Assembly (NCBI RefSeq): GCF_009720625.1
Contig: NZ_CP046266.1
Span: 3,357,501-3,421,500, forward strand
Length of the DNA: 64,000 nucleotides
Reading direction: 5' to 3'
Source of the DNA: Metabacillus sediminilitoris
GTDB lineage: Bacteria; Bacillota; Bacilli; Bacillales; Bacillaceae
The notes below the pieces were generated by a model that saw nothing but the letters and a program-made list of their open reading frames with translations, was not told the origin of the DNA and made no database searches. Positions 55,498 to 64,000 of this stretch are shown one piece after another (the stretch's first letter is position 1; each line of letters starts with the position of its first letter). A program made the position numbers and the translations under genes.

Positions 55498-56643
55498 TCA
55501 ATCCTTATTACGCGGAGGACGTACATTAGACCAATATTGATAAAAATCAGTTTTGATAAAACCATTAAATAGTTTCCGTTTTTTTGTTGCTGGTTTTCCG
55601 TACAGCTCCTCAAAACCTTCATGAGAAGTAAGCATATAAATACTCCATGTATCCAATGGAGCAAATGCTTGACCCATCTCTTTATACATTTGCTCAACCG
55701 CTCTTTTTTCGCCCAGACGCTCACCATACGGCGGATTTCCGACAATGACACCGAATTCCTTTGTCGTTGTAAAATCCTTAACTTGCATTTGCTTAAAATT
55801 TATCAAATCACGCAATCCTGCTTCCTCTGCATTTGCTTCTGCGATTGAAATCATTCGATGGTCTATATCAGATGCTTGTATATCTAGAGGCTGATCGTAA
55901 TTTGCTTTTTCTTCCACTTCCTGCCTTGCTAGATCCCATTTATCTTTTCCTATCCAATGCCAATTTTCCGAAGCAAATTCACGATTAAAGCCTGGAGCAA
56001 TATTTTGACCGATAAGTGCTGCTTCCATTGGAATTGTACCTGATCCGCAAAACGGGTCAACAAATGGACGATCTGGTGTCCATCTCGTTAATAGAATCAG
56101 TGCAGCAGCGAGCGTTTCTTTTATCGGAGCTCCACCTTGGTTAATTCGGAAGCCGCGTTTATGTAATCCAGTACCGCTTGCATCAATCGTAATTGTGGCA
56201 ATATCTTTTAATAGTGCAACTTCAATGCGGTAAAGTGGTCCATTTTCTGAAAACCAACCAGTTGTTTTATAATGTGTCTTTAATTTTTCTACAACCGCTT
56301 TTTTTACAATTCCCTGACAATCTGGCACACTTGCTAAAGTAGATTTTACTGATTTTCCAATAACAGGAAATTCTGCGTTTTCAGGTAAGTAATCACCCCA
56401 GTTTAAAGCTTTTGTTTTTTCAAATAGCTCATCAAAGGTTCTGGCGTGAAATTCTCCTACTTTAATTTTGATACGATCTGCTGTTCTCAACCATAAATTA
56501 GATCGGCAAATCGCTAATTCATCCGCTTCAAAAGTAACCTTGCCATTTTCAATCTTACAATCATATCCTAGATCCTTTACTTCTTTTCCGACAATCGCCT
56601 CAAGTCCCATTGCCGATGTTGCAATAAGTGATAGCTTTTTCAT
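55498..56643 (-). CDS. ypsC: THUMP-domain RNA methyltransferase (YpsC)
   Basis: 381 residues. A THUMP domain (about 45-160) precedes a class I MTase: VDPFCGSGTIPMEA (motif I) and GNPPYGERLGEKRAVEQMYK (NPPY, motif IV). The combination is that of the RlmL N-terminal half, which makes m2G2445 in 23S rRNA in E. coli; the same job here is likely but not shown. It is next to rnpB as in B. subtilis. Confidence 0.9.
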   Translation of the reverse strand: MKKLSLIATSAMGLEAIVGKEVKDLGYDCKIENGKVTFEADELAICRSNLWLRTADRIKIKVGEFHARTFDELFEKTKALNWGDYLPENAEFPVIGKSVKSTLASVPDCQGIVKKAVVEKLKTHYKTTGWFSENGPLYRIEVALLKDIATITIDASGTGLHKRGFRINQGGAPIKETLAAALILLTRWTPDRPFVDPFCGSGTIPMEAALIGQNIAPGFNREFASENWHWIGKDKWDLARQEVEEKANYDQPLDIQASDIDHRMISIAEANAEEAGLRDLINFKQMQVKDFTTTKEFGVIVGNPPYGERLGEKRAVEQMYKEMGQAFAPLDTWSIYMLTSHEGFEELYGKPATKKRKLFNGFIKTDFYQYWSNVRPPRNKD

Positions 56644-56754
56644 TTTTTCACCCTACCTAACGTATGTTTCATAAATTCCTTTAGTAAGACTTATGTGATT
56701 TATCTATCATCATTGTCTAATTTACTATGATCTAACCTTAAAATATGTAAATGA

Positions 56755-56781
56755 AAAGGGGCTGATTACATCAGCCCCTGT
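56755..56781 (-). terminator. rnpB terminator
   Basis: AGGGGCTGA/TCAGCCCCT with a five-base loop, TTTTCATTT on the minus strand, directly 3' of RNase P RNA. Confidence 0.88.
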
Positions 56782-56797
56782 CGCATTGAATTTCATA

Positions 56798-57212
56798 CTG
56801 ATTAATAACGTTCGATAAGCCATGTTTTGTGCCTTCGTACTGCAAACGGCAATGCCTCGTACTCAGGTGGTAATCATCTATCTACAGAAGTATTAAAATA
56901 CCTCTGTCCTCCTCTTCGTTCAATTCCTCCAAGAAGGTGCCCCTACCATTATTTGGGTTTCTCGCTCGTGGGGTTTACCCCGTTCCACTCTTACAATTTC
57001 TTGTAAGACTCCGTCACTGTGGCACTTTCAAGGTATTCAAGCCATATCCGAAGACTTAGGCTTTTTCCCTGCCGTCAGCCGAGCAAAAAGCTCGATCTGC
57101 CCTAGCTTATGATTTCGCTAGGCACGAACACTACGGGCATCTCAGCACCGTGCGAGCATGGACTTTCCTCTACAACCCTAAAGATTGCAGCGATTACCTG
57201 AACGTCATTAAT
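56798..57212 (-). ncRNA. rnpB: RNase P RNA, type B
   Basis: The catalytic RNA that trims tRNA 5' ends. On the minus strand these segments match the B. subtilis type B molecule in order: GGTAATCGCTGCA, AGAGGAAAGTCCATGC, GCACGGTGCTGAGATGCCCG, ACTACGGGC-like loops, GACGGCAGGG, CTTGAAAGTGCCACAGTGACG and ACAAAACATGGCTTA. The pseudoknot and the CCA-contacting loop are therefore in place. Ends are approximate to a few bases. Confidence 0.95.
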
Positions 57213-57228
57213 GAAACAACAAAACTAA

Positions 57229-57257
57229 GTATACATAAAATTCTTCAATAAAACAAG
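57229..57257 (-). promoter_or_regulatory. Sigma-A promoter of rnpB
   Basis: On the minus strand TTGTTT (57252-57257), a 17-base spacer and TATACT (57229-57234), starting transcription a few bases before the mature RNA. Confidence 0.75.
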
Positions 57258-57275
57258 TGTAAAAAAAAGGAATAA

Positions 57276-57575
57276 TCAGTCGAACAGTTTACTTCCAAAT
57301 ACATGTTTCTCTAAATTTGATAATCGTTTTAAAATATCGAAATTTGTTGTGTTCGTTTGAACAGGTTGCTGTTTTTTATATGTATCATCTAATTGTTTTT
57401 TCAAACGAAGGTTTTCTTGTTGAAGATCTTCAATTTCTTGATGGAATGTTTCATAATCTTTTATAATAAGATCTAAAAACTTGTCAACTTCCTCTTGTTT
57501 ATATCCTCTTACACCTGATTTGAATTCTCTTTCTAGTATTTCCTTAGCCGTTAATTTAATTTTATCCGAAAGCAT
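57276..57575 (-). CDS. gpsB: Cell division protein GpsB
   Basis: 99 residues from ATG at 57575; a GTG three codons earlier overlaps the ribosome site. The N-terminal DivIVA-like domain ([19 protein letters not shown]) binds membrane and penicillin-binding proteins; the coiled coil and C-terminal trimer motif ([20 protein letters not shown]) follow. GpsB shuttles PBP1 between septum and side wall. It sits beside rnpB as in B. subtilis. Confidence 0.95.
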   Translation of the reverse strand: MLSDKIKLTAKEILEREFKSGVRGYKQEEVDKFLDLIIKDYETFHQEIEDLQQENLRLKKQLDDTYKKQQPVQTNTTNFDILKRLSNLEKHVFGSKLFD

Positions 57576-57671
57576 ATTTTTCACCTCATCATAGCGAAAT
57601 CATCAATCTATATTTTTTCAGAAATCTTACAAATTGTCAATTTCAACTACATTAGAATGTTTTTACATAAA

Positions 57672-58232
57672 TCACCAATAATCTTCATTTTTCATATTTT
57701 CTTCTTCTACAATCACTTGTATATCGGAAAAAGCGAGTAGAGAAATAAAGAAATCTGTCGATTCTTGTTTTTTTCTTGCTGCTTCTAATAAATATTTTGG
57801 TGAGCCTTGAGTTTCTTCATCATAAAGGAGGAGAAGCCCATCACTTTTTCGAAGGAGAAATTCATTTTTAAGTTTAAATTGTAACGGGCTTTCATATTCC
57901 CTTTTTGTAATACTATCAACAAAATCAGCCTGTGATAAAATAAACTCATAATATTCTTTATTTGTTTCATTCCATTTACTTTCTTGATTCAGAAATGGCG
58001 TTAAAATGGCGAGTTTAATATCTGGATATTGAAGCTGCAGATCAAAAACGACTTCAGCTGCCCATAATTCTACACCCATCTGTCCACTTATGATTACCCA
58101 TTCCAGCCCATTTTCAACATATTCTATTAATGATTTCTCGATTGCCTTTTTTATATAGTGTACTGCTTGATCATCATTTTTAAATATTCCTAATTCAAAT
58201 GATTTATAACCAGAGATTGTTAATACCTTCAC
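57672..58232 (-). CDS. ypsA: YpsA, SLOG-superfamily protein (DUF1273)
   Basis: 186 residues with [15 protein letters not shown] at the start and [17 protein letters not shown] as the nucleotide-binding GxMGxE-type loop. In B. subtilis and S. aureus YpsA overproduction upsets cell division; its place next to gpsB fits. The ligand of the SLOG pocket is unknown. Confidence 0.9.
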   Translation of the reverse strand: MKVLTISGYKSFELGIFKNDDQAVHYIKKAIEKSLIEYVENGLEWVIISGQMGVELWAAEVVFDLQLQYPDIKLAILTPFLNQESKWNETNKEYYEFILSQADFVDSITKREYESPLQFKLKNEFLLRKSDGLLLLYDEETQGSPKYLLEAARKKQESTDFFISLLAFSDIQVIVEEENMKNEDYW

Positions 58233-58382
58233 ATTTATCTCCTTAACCTCATAAAAAATCGTTTTTATTGCTATATATTACGTAAGAAACATGAATTTTT
58301 GGGCGGTTATTTCCTTTTGCAGCTCCTGTAATTCTTGTTCGCTAATACTCAAAGTAAACAGTTAATCCGCATACACTATGTT

Positions 58383-58412
58383 TAACAAAAAGGAGCTGAA
58401 GGATCAGCTCCA
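58383..58412 (-). terminator. Rho-independent terminator after cotD
   Basis: GGAGCTGA/TCAGCTCC with a four-base loop, then TTTTTG on the minus strand. Confidence 0.85.
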
Positions 58413-58422
58413 CTCTTAAAAA

Positions 58423-58707
58423 CTATCGACCAAATGGTCCAAAGCCAAATCCTGGACGAGGTCTTGGACCTCCGAAACCACCAAAACCTGGAGTTGGTTG
58501 GCCATACACATTAAAGTGTTGATGTGTTACTTCGTTCTCAACTGATTGAGTTTGCGGGAAATAGTGTTGGTGCTTATAAAAATCATGGTTTACAATAGTT
58601 GTGTGTTGTGGATGGATATGTGGCACGATTGTTTCAGCATAATTATTTTGAACACAACATTTAGTAGGGTGTACGATAGGTGCTAATACTTTTGGTCTAC
58701 AATGCAT
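58423..58707 (-). CDS. cotD: Spore coat protein CotD
   Basis: 94 residues from ATG at 58707 behind AAAGGAGA. It has the CotD features: an N-terminal CRPKVLAPIVHPTKCCV stretch, many His (HPQHTTIVNHDFYKHQHYF) and a Gly/Pro/Phe-rich tail. An inner spore coat protein, expected to be controlled by SigK and GerE. It closely follows the B. subtilis neighbourhood. Confidence 0.92.
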   Translation of the reverse strand: MHCRPKVLAPIVHPTKCCVQNNYAETIVPHIHPQHTTIVNHDFYKHQHYFPQTQSVENEVTHQHFNVYGQPTPGFGGFGGPRPRPGFGFGPFGR

Positions 58708-58794
58708 AATTATTCTCCTTTCCATCAATATCTAGCTTACACTTCTAGCCTATGATGAAAGGGATATACATGTACTAATGCAAGTACCTAATTT

Positions 58795-58890
58795 TTATAA
58801 AAACGCATAGAAACTGTCTTTAAAGTTTGTCAAAATAAAAATGGTTAAAACAACAACGATGAAAAATAAGTAAAAAATACTTTTGTACAC
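58795..58890 (-). CDS. 31-residue single-helix membrane peptide
   Basis: GTG start after GAGGGAGAAG. The product is one hydrophobic helix (about 5-22) followed by NFKDSFYAFL. It lies between cotD and mrfB on the same strand. A microprotein is likely; no family is known to me. Confidence 0.45.
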   Translation of the reverse strand: MYKSIFYLFFIVVVLTIFILTNFKDSFYAFL

Positions 58891-59018
58891 GGTTTTCTTC
58901 TCCCTCTACATTGTTTATACAACGCCCTATTTTACATCGTTCTCCACAAATCTACAATCGTTATCTTGCATAATTAAAAAAATTCATAAATTCTTAAGAT
59001 TTTTGGCGAATCTCCTCA

Positions 59019-60266
59019 TTATTTGCGCTTACCCGGGGAATATTTCCTCTTCAATCTAGCCATTCGTTTTTCTATTTCATCCACCTGAGAACTGACAGAG
59101 ATATGATCACTTTCTTTAAACCTATTATAGACAAGAACACTATAGTGAAGCGCCTGTTCAAAGTCTCTTTTCTTATGTTCATAATATTTAGCTAATTCGA
59201 TCATTGACTTTCTTACAATCACCTCGTTTCTTGATGATTGAATGATCTCCTTCCATGCTGAAATAGCTTCATTCCATTCCTTATGTTTTTTATGATGAAT
59301 AGCAAGTGCAAATTTCGCCTCAAGCTTATTTTCAGATCCCTTTTCCATTAAAGATTTGTACGCATGTATAGCTGATTTTTCATCACCTACATATTCTAAC
59401 CATCTAGCAATTTCAAAATGTTCAGCATCAGATGCCTCGTTATCTGTTTTTAATATCTTTAATGATAAATGGATATATAGTGTGATTAGTGATAAAACAT
59501 CAATTTCATTATGTTTTAAAACACCCATAATAACCTCTGGTTTTTGATCTTTTACAAACTGAAAATAAATCATAGGAGCTAAAAAGCCTGGTACATCATT
59601 TTCACGAGAAATATGAAGAATTTCTTTTTCAACATTTGCAAGACGGACTGATTCAAGCTCATTCTTCCAAAGCCTTCTAGCTGCGTGGAACAAATCAAAA
59701 TGTCCGAAGGCCGGAAGACTAGGAACTGATTCTCGTATTAATGTATGGCGAGTTTTCACCTGCGGCCAGTCAAAAGCTTTTCCGTTATATGTGACAAGTG
59801 TTTTACTATTAATACCTTGAAGAAAACTTTGGTATAAAGCAACCTCATTACCTGGCTTAGGTAATAAATGCTGCTTCACAACAACACGATCTGGGAAAAC
59901 CTGGGCTTGACCCAATAAAAAAATGGTGTTCCCTGCTCCTCCTCCGAGTCCAGTCGTTTCAGTATCAAAGAAAAATAGTTCATTTGCACGATGACCTTTA
60001 CATGATAATGGGTGCGACAAGTCACTCTCGTTCCACAACGATACAATGGAATGAAATTCACCAAGTTGATAAAGTCCATGCTGGTATTCAAGTGGATAGG
60101 TAACTTCCCTAATGATACAGTGTTGGCCATCGTAAGAATAATTGGTTGATTGATGATCATTCCATAAAGGGTCTACACATTTATGATCGTCTAATTCCTT
60201 CATAGAATTATGTTCTTCTCTTACTACATGCTTTTTTAAACGATTTAATTTATTTTTTAATGTCAT
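59019..60266 (-). CDS. mrfB: Exonuclease MrfB (YprB)
   Basis: 415 residues. The first 230 form an RNase H-like (DEDDh-type) exonuclease, with FFDTETTGLGGG and YNGKAFDWPQVKTRH; the rest carries TPR-like helices. In B. subtilis MrfA and MrfB act together, apart from UvrABC, to remove mitomycin C adducts. The start overlaps the end of mrfA by 4 bases (translational coupling). Confidence 0.92.
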   Translation of the reverse strand: MTLKNKLNRLKKHVVREEHNSMKELDDHKCVDPLWNDHQSTNYSYDGQHCIIREVTYPLEYQHGLYQLGEFHSIVSLWNESDLSHPLSCKGHRANELFFFDTETTGLGGGAGNTIFLLGQAQVFPDRVVVKQHLLPKPGNEVALYQSFLQGINSKTLVTYNGKAFDWPQVKTRHTLIRESVPSLPAFGHFDLFHAARRLWKNELESVRLANVEKEILHISRENDVPGFLAPMIYFQFVKDQKPEVIMGVLKHNEIDVLSLITLYIHLSLKILKTDNEASDAEHFEIARWLEYVGDEKSAIHAYKSLMEKGSENKLEAKFALAIHHKKHKEWNEAISAWKEIIQSSRNEVIVRKSMIELAKYYEHKKRDFEQALHYSVLVYNRFKESDHISVSSQVDEIEKRMARLKRKYSPGKRK

Positions 60267-62542
60267 ATTGATTCATCCTTTAAGCTTTTAAGAAGAAGAA
60301 GGGTATCATTTTTTATAGAATTTGAGATACTTTCAGTCCCAATACATGAAGGACACCCTTCAAGACATGGACATTGTGATAATAAATTTATTGCCTCATA
60401 TAGGACGGAATCCATTGTTTCATAGATTTTTTTTGCCAATCCGACTCCTCCGGGATATCGATCATATAAGAAGATGGTAGGCTTATTATTATGGACAGAT
60501 TTTATTTGGGCGATAACATGTAAGTCAGAAGGATCACACATTACTTTTAATGGCCCGACATGCTGAAGAACATGTGCTGCCCCAATTAATGATTCCTCAA
60601 GACGTTTTCCTGACATTTTGGACTTTAAGTTACCGTGTAAACTCATCCATGCAGCATTTGTATGCAGCTCTTCCTCAGGTAGATAAATCGGTCCGGATCC
60701 TATGTTTTCGTGTGTGTCAAATTTTATCTTTTTAAAAATTGTTGCCATTGCTTGTACTGTTACATCACCAAAACCATATACAGTATTTTCTTTTTCTTGT
60801 AATAAATCCTCTTCAAGAACTTTCAGTTGTACAGCTAAATTTGCATCTGTGAAATAATCAACATCGACTTCTCTTACAAACGCCTTTTTTTCTTCCCAAT
60901 CAAGCTTTTCCACCTGAAATTGAACGCCTTGATGTAAATAAATCGCTTCATCATGAAGGAGTGTCATCGCACTAAATCGATCCATTTCTCCGATTACTTT
61001 TACATGTGCAATATTGGTTTGATCAATAATAATCACATTTTCTTGTGATGCTGAACGAAGGCTAATATTATGGGCAGGAAATGAATCATTCATCCAATGA
61101 TAGGTGTGATCATTATAATATAACACTCGCTCTTCTGCTAAAAACTGTAAAATATCCTCTAACTCTAATCCATCAAACGTATCACCATCTTTAAAAGGAA
61201 GCTCAAATGCAGCACATTTTAAGTGATCTACGAGTACGACTAAATTTTCTGGATTAATAATCGCCGTTTCAGGATTTTGATCGAAGAAATAACGAGGATT
61301 TTGGATGATGTACTGATCAAGCGGGCTTGAACTTGCTACCATTATGATGACAGCCTCGCCCTGTCTCCGGCCTGCCCTGCCTGCTTGCTGCCAAGCACTT
61401 GCAATTGTCCCTGGATAGCCTGTCATAATGCAAACTTGAAGCCTGCCGATATCAACACCAAGTTCCAGGGCATTTGTACTAACAACACCCAGCACCTCTC
61501 CATTTCGTAAACCTTGTTCGATTTCTCGTCTTTGTTTCGGTAAATATCCACCACGGTAGCCGCGAATTGATTTTTGCTTAAGCTCATTTTTTATCAATTG
61601 CTGTAAGTACGTTAAAATAATTTCAACCCTCACCCGACTTCGAGCGAATACGATTGTTTGAATTTTATTTTTAAGAAATTGACCAGCTAGCTTTCGGACT
61701 TCTAGTGTTGCACTTTTTCTAATATTTAAAGGTTTGTTTACAACTGGGGGATTATAAAAGATAAAGTGTTTTTTACTAGATGGCGCTCCATTCTTAGAGA
61801 TAAGCTCCATTGATGTACCTGTCAGAGTTTCAGCTAATTCCTTTGGATTAGCTATTGTTGCCGAGGTACATATAAACTGTGGGTTACTTCCGTAAAATGC
61901 ACAAATTCGTTTTAAACGTCTGATGACATTTGCAACATGACTCCCAAATATTCCTCTATAAATATGAAGTTCATCTATAACAATGTATTTTAAGTTTTCG
62001 AACAGAGATACCCATTTGGTATGATGCGGTAATATAGCTGAATGAAGCATATCAGGATTTGTAATTACAATATGTCCTGCTTTCCTGACTTTTTGACGAA
62101 TCGAAGGTGAAGTATCACCATCATATGTATATGAATTTAATTGAACACCCATCTCAGATATGATTTCATTCAGTTCGGATTTTTGATCTTGAGCTAAAGC
62201 TTTTGTTGGAAAAAGATATAATGCCCGACTATTTTCATTATTCAAAATTTGTTGTAATACAGGTAAGTTATAACATAATGTTTTCCCTGATGCTGTAGGT
62301 GTAACAGCAACAAAATGTGAACCGTTCTTTGCGAGCTGAAAAGCTTCATCTTGATGTGTATATAATGCCGTAATACCTCTCGATTGCAAAGTTGTTTTCA
62401 ATCGTTTGTCTAACTCAGACGGTAATTTTACGAGATCAGCTTCTTTTGGTGGTATTGTATGCCAATGAACAATTTGTTCACTATATTCTTGGTCATTTTT
62501 TAAAGAATCAAGTAAATTTGATAATGATTTTCTAAATTCCAT
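60263..62542 (-). CDS. mrfA: DEAD/DEAH-type helicase MrfA (YprA)
   Basis: 759 residues. P-loop TPTASGKTLCYNLP, box II VIDELHIYRG, motif VI GTIASAWQQAGRAGRRQGEA, and a C-terminal DUF1998 region with CPCLEGCPSCIG (Cys cluster for zinc). It translocates 3' to 5' on DNA in B. subtilis and works with MrfB in mitomycin repair. Confidence 0.93.
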   Translation of the reverse strand: MEFRKSLSNLLDSLKNDQEYSEQIVHWHTIPPKEADLVKLPSELDKRLKTTLQSRGITALYTHQDEAFQLAKNGSHFVAVTPTASGKTLCYNLPVLQQILNNENSRALYLFPTKALAQDQKSELNEIISEMGVQLNSYTYDGDTSPSIRQKVRKAGHIVITNPDMLHSAILPHHTKWVSLFENLKYIVIDELHIYRGIFGSHVANVIRRLKRICAFYGSNPQFICTSATIANPKELAETLTGTSMELISKNGAPSSKKHFIFYNPPVVNKPLNIRKSATLEVRKLAGQFLKNKIQTIVFARSRVRVEIILTYLQQLIKNELKQKSIRGYRGGYLPKQRREIEQGLRNGEVLGVVSTNALELGVDIGRLQVCIMTGYPGTIASAWQQAGRAGRRQGEAVIIMVASSSPLDQYIIQNPRYFFDQNPETAIINPENLVVLVDHLKCAAFELPFKDGDTFDGLELEDILQFLAEERVLYYNDHTYHWMNDSFPAHNISLRSASQENVIIIDQTNIAHVKVIGEMDRFSAMTLLHDEAIYLHQGVQFQVEKLDWEEKKAFVREVDVDYFTDANLAVQLKVLEEDLLQEKENTVYGFGDVTVQAMATIFKKIKFDTHENIGSGPIYLPEEELHTNAAWMSLHGNLKSKMSGKRLEESLIGAAHVLQHVGPLKVMCDPSDLHVIAQIKSVHNNKPTIFLYDRYPGGVGLAKKIYETMDSVLYEAINLLSQCPCLEGCPSCIGTESISNSIKNDTLLLLKSLKDESI

Positions 62543-62631
62543 CTTTATACAACCTCATTTCCTCGACCTAAGATCGTATAATCTATTTTATCGAATAAAC
62601 GTTCGTAAGGAAAGAGGTATAATTTGTATCA

Positions 62632-62662
62632 AAAAAAGCAGAAAAATTTCTGCTTTTTTCAT
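62632..62662 (-). terminator. Rho-independent terminator
   Basis: AAAGCAGAAA/TTTCTGCTTT palindrome with T tracts, after the EIIA gene. Confidence 0.8.
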
Positions 62663-63166
62663 TTATTTTATTTGGACACCAAATATTTGTGAAGAGCCTT
62701 TTAACACATCATCAGTGGTAGTTGCTTTATCGATTTTATCTACGATGTCCGAATTCGTGATGATGATAGGAGTAATTGTACTTGCTGCTTTTTCTTTTAT
62801 TAAGGAAAGGTTTGCCGTAATTAATTTGTCACCAACTTGGACTTTCTGTCCCTCATTAACATGTACTTCAAAACCCTCACCTTTCATATTTACTGTCTCA
62901 AGTCCAATATGAATGAGCAACTCAATCCCAGTTGCTGCTGAACGAAGTCCAATTGCATGCTTCGTGTGAAAAATTTGAATAACTTGTCCATCTATAGGAG
63001 CTACAATCGTCCCTTCAGTCGGTTCAATTGCCATTCCCTCTCCCATTAATTTTTGAGAAAAAACAGGATCTGGTACTTCCTCAAGGTTTAATAGCCTTCC
63101 TGTTAATGGAGCTGTAATTGATTCCTCTGTTACCTTTTTCTTTTTGTTAAAAAATGATTTAATCAT
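62663..63166 (-). CDS. ypqE: PTS glucose-type EIIA protein (YpqE)
   Basis: 167 residues. The phosphorylated His is in LLIHIGLETVNMKGEGF, and DGQVIQIFHTKHAIGL supplies the other active His (two His of EIIA-glc). Free-standing EIIA domains feed permeases lacking their own or act in regulation. It corresponds to ypqE of B. subtilis, next to mrfA. Confidence 0.93.
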   Translation of the reverse strand: MIKSFFNKKKKVTEESITAPLTGRLLNLEEVPDPVFSQKLMGEGMAIEPTEGTIVAPIDGQVIQIFHTKHAIGLRSAATGIELLIHIGLETVNMKGEGFEVHVNEGQKVQVGDKLITANLSLIKEKAASTITPIIITNSDIVDKIDKATTTDDVLKGSSQIFGVQIK

Positions 63167-63333
63167 ATAACCGCCTCTTTTCGTGAAACTCTTTTTATTT
63201 TTAACTTACCCCTTCACTTTCCTTTAAAACGAAAATTCATTTCTTAATCTTTAGAACAAGTTAGTATATTTAACCTTTTTTCTAACTCTTCATATAATAA
63301 TTTTAAATGATTCATGATAAGGAGGCTATAATT

Positions 63334-63807
63334 TTGCGTAAGAAAAATGATTTAATTAAGCAAAACACTCAACAACAAAGTGAGCAGCTTGATTTTTTTC
63401 AAATTGTCGATCAGTTTTTCCGCTCGGAGCCTTTACAGCAATTTATGAATGAATTTGATACGATGATTACAGATTCTTTTCCACACCACCATATTAATGT
63501 TAATACCTTTGAAACAGATAAAACATGTGTCATCAATTTAAAAATTCCTCCAGTAAAAAAAGAACAAATTAAACTCGAGCTTTTTGATCAGTATTTAACA
63601 ATTTCAATTACAAATCGTGAAGAAATAAAAGAATTCAATGAAAATTCTTCGACATTTAGAAATTTTACATCCCTCGATAGCATATCAAGAACAATTCTAC
63701 TCCCTTATTCGGTAAAAGAACATGACATAAAAACGAAATTTAAAAAAGGCTTATTAACAGTCACTATTCCTAAAAAGGCAAAGAAAATTCTTATCGATGA
63801 AGATTGA
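63334..63807 (+). CDS. Hsp20/alpha-crystallin-type small heat-shock protein
   Basis: About 157 residues from TTG at 63334 behind AGGAGG; an ATG at 63307 has no ribosome site. The alpha-crystallin domain spans about 60-150 (INVNTFETDKTCVINLKIPP, then SRTILLPYSVKEHDIKTKFK and KKGLLTVTIPKK). It probably holds unfolding proteins; spore-coat-associated relatives (CotM/CotP) exist in Bacillus, so a spore role is possible. Confidence 0.85.
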   Translation: MRKKNDLIKQNTQQQSEQLDFFQIVDQFFRSEPLQQFMNEFDTMITDSFPHHHINVNTFETDKTCVINLKIPPVKKEQIKLELFDQYLTISITNREEIKEFNENSSTFRNFTSLDSISRTILLPYSVKEHDIKTKFKKGLLTVTIPKKAKKILIDED

Positions 63808-63833
63808 ACATAATCATCACCACATATTGTAAA

Positions 63834-63858
63834 GGGTCAGACGAAGAGTCTGACCTTA
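63834..63858. terminator. Weak terminator hairpin
   Basis: GGTCAGAC/GTCTGACC with a five-base loop between the Hsp20 gene and the convergent small gene. The T tract is short. Confidence 0.5.
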
Positions 63859-63981
63859 GCTGTTTTTATGTGATTTACTTCCATACTTTGGATTTTCTTC
63901 TGGGGTTGGATCTTTAGCTAAATCTTTTGCTGATGTTGTTACGTCGTTTTTTTGAATTTGCTTTTGCTTATTTACACCCAT
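63856..63981 (-). CDS. Small hydrophilic protein (41 aa), SASP-like
   Basis: 41 residues from ATG behind GAGGAGTG. Lys-, Asp- and Asn-rich (GVNKQKQIQKNDVTTSAKDL, then KDPTPEENPKYGSK). The composition is like minor SASPs, with no clear family match. Convergent to the Hsp20 gene. Confidence 0.5.
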   Translation of the reverse strand: MGVNKQKQIQKNDVTTSAKDLAKDPTPEENPKYGSKSHKNS

Positions 63982-64000
63982 AAAATCACTCCTCAAATAT

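Overview
The window looks like chromosome of a low-GC, endospore-forming Bacillaceae (Bacillus sensu lato). The evidence is the AT-rich sequence, strong Bacillus-type Shine-Dalgarno sites, frequent GTG/TTG starts, spore genes (sspL, cotD, a gamma-SASP-like minigene) and a gene order that largely follows the B. subtilis ilvA-thyB-ypjP-ypgQR-metA-ugtP-cspD-ypcP-dynA-bpsAB-pbuX-xpt-ypwA-rnpB-gpsB-mrfAB block. That synteny is from memory, not from a search. No rRNA, tRNA or CRISPR array was recognised.

Region 1 (1-12.7 kb): partial msrA, a MarR regulator, an alpha/beta hydrolase, an acidic lipoprotein, a membrane HtrA-type protease coupled to a zinc-ribbon/FxLYD protein, the ypmS-ypmR-sco group, a nucleoside hydrolase without a normal start codon, DegV, a DUF2535 protein, ilvA and hemolysin III. 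Region 2 (12.7-23.3 kb): dfrA-thyA, an anthrax-lethal-factor-like metallopeptidase, ypjP, ypiP, the bacilliredoxin brxA, cvfC/ypgR, ypgQ, fhs with an uncharacterised partner, and metA. Region 3 (23.3-39.3 kb): ugtP, a membrane-bound hydrolase, a stand-alone HPr, cspD, two RNase H-fold proteins, sspL, ypcP, a decayed dispersed repeat, ypbS, the double dynamin dynA and the alkylpyrone pair bpsA-bpsB.

Region 4 (39.3-50.6 kb) is the accessory part. After a GNAT, a CheX-like protein, a zinc-finger/VWA-like pair and a PH-SHOCT protein comes a 443-bp copy of the 3' third of pbuX (42456-42898). An almost identical copy lies 6230 bp away, at the 3' end of the intact pbuX (48686-49128). Between them lie a tyrosine recombinase facing out from the pbuX stop, several lipo- and membrane-protein genes and at least four broken genes. 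The simplest reading is an integrative element that split pbuX and gave it back a new 3' end. The two copies differ at two synonymous sites and in the last two codons.

Region 5 (50.6-64 kb): the guanine riboswitch controlling xpt-pbuX, carboxypeptidase ypwA, the DinG-like helicase ypvA, an RNA methyltransferase (ypsC), RNase P RNA (rnpB), gpsB, ypsA, cotD, the mitomycin-repair pair mrfB-mrfA, an EIIA-glucose protein and a small heat-shock protein.

Several genes under 60 codons with clear ribosome sites were added by reading the sequence directly. The chief limits are that function is judged from motifs and recalled families only, and that the single-base lesions called here could be sequencing errors.
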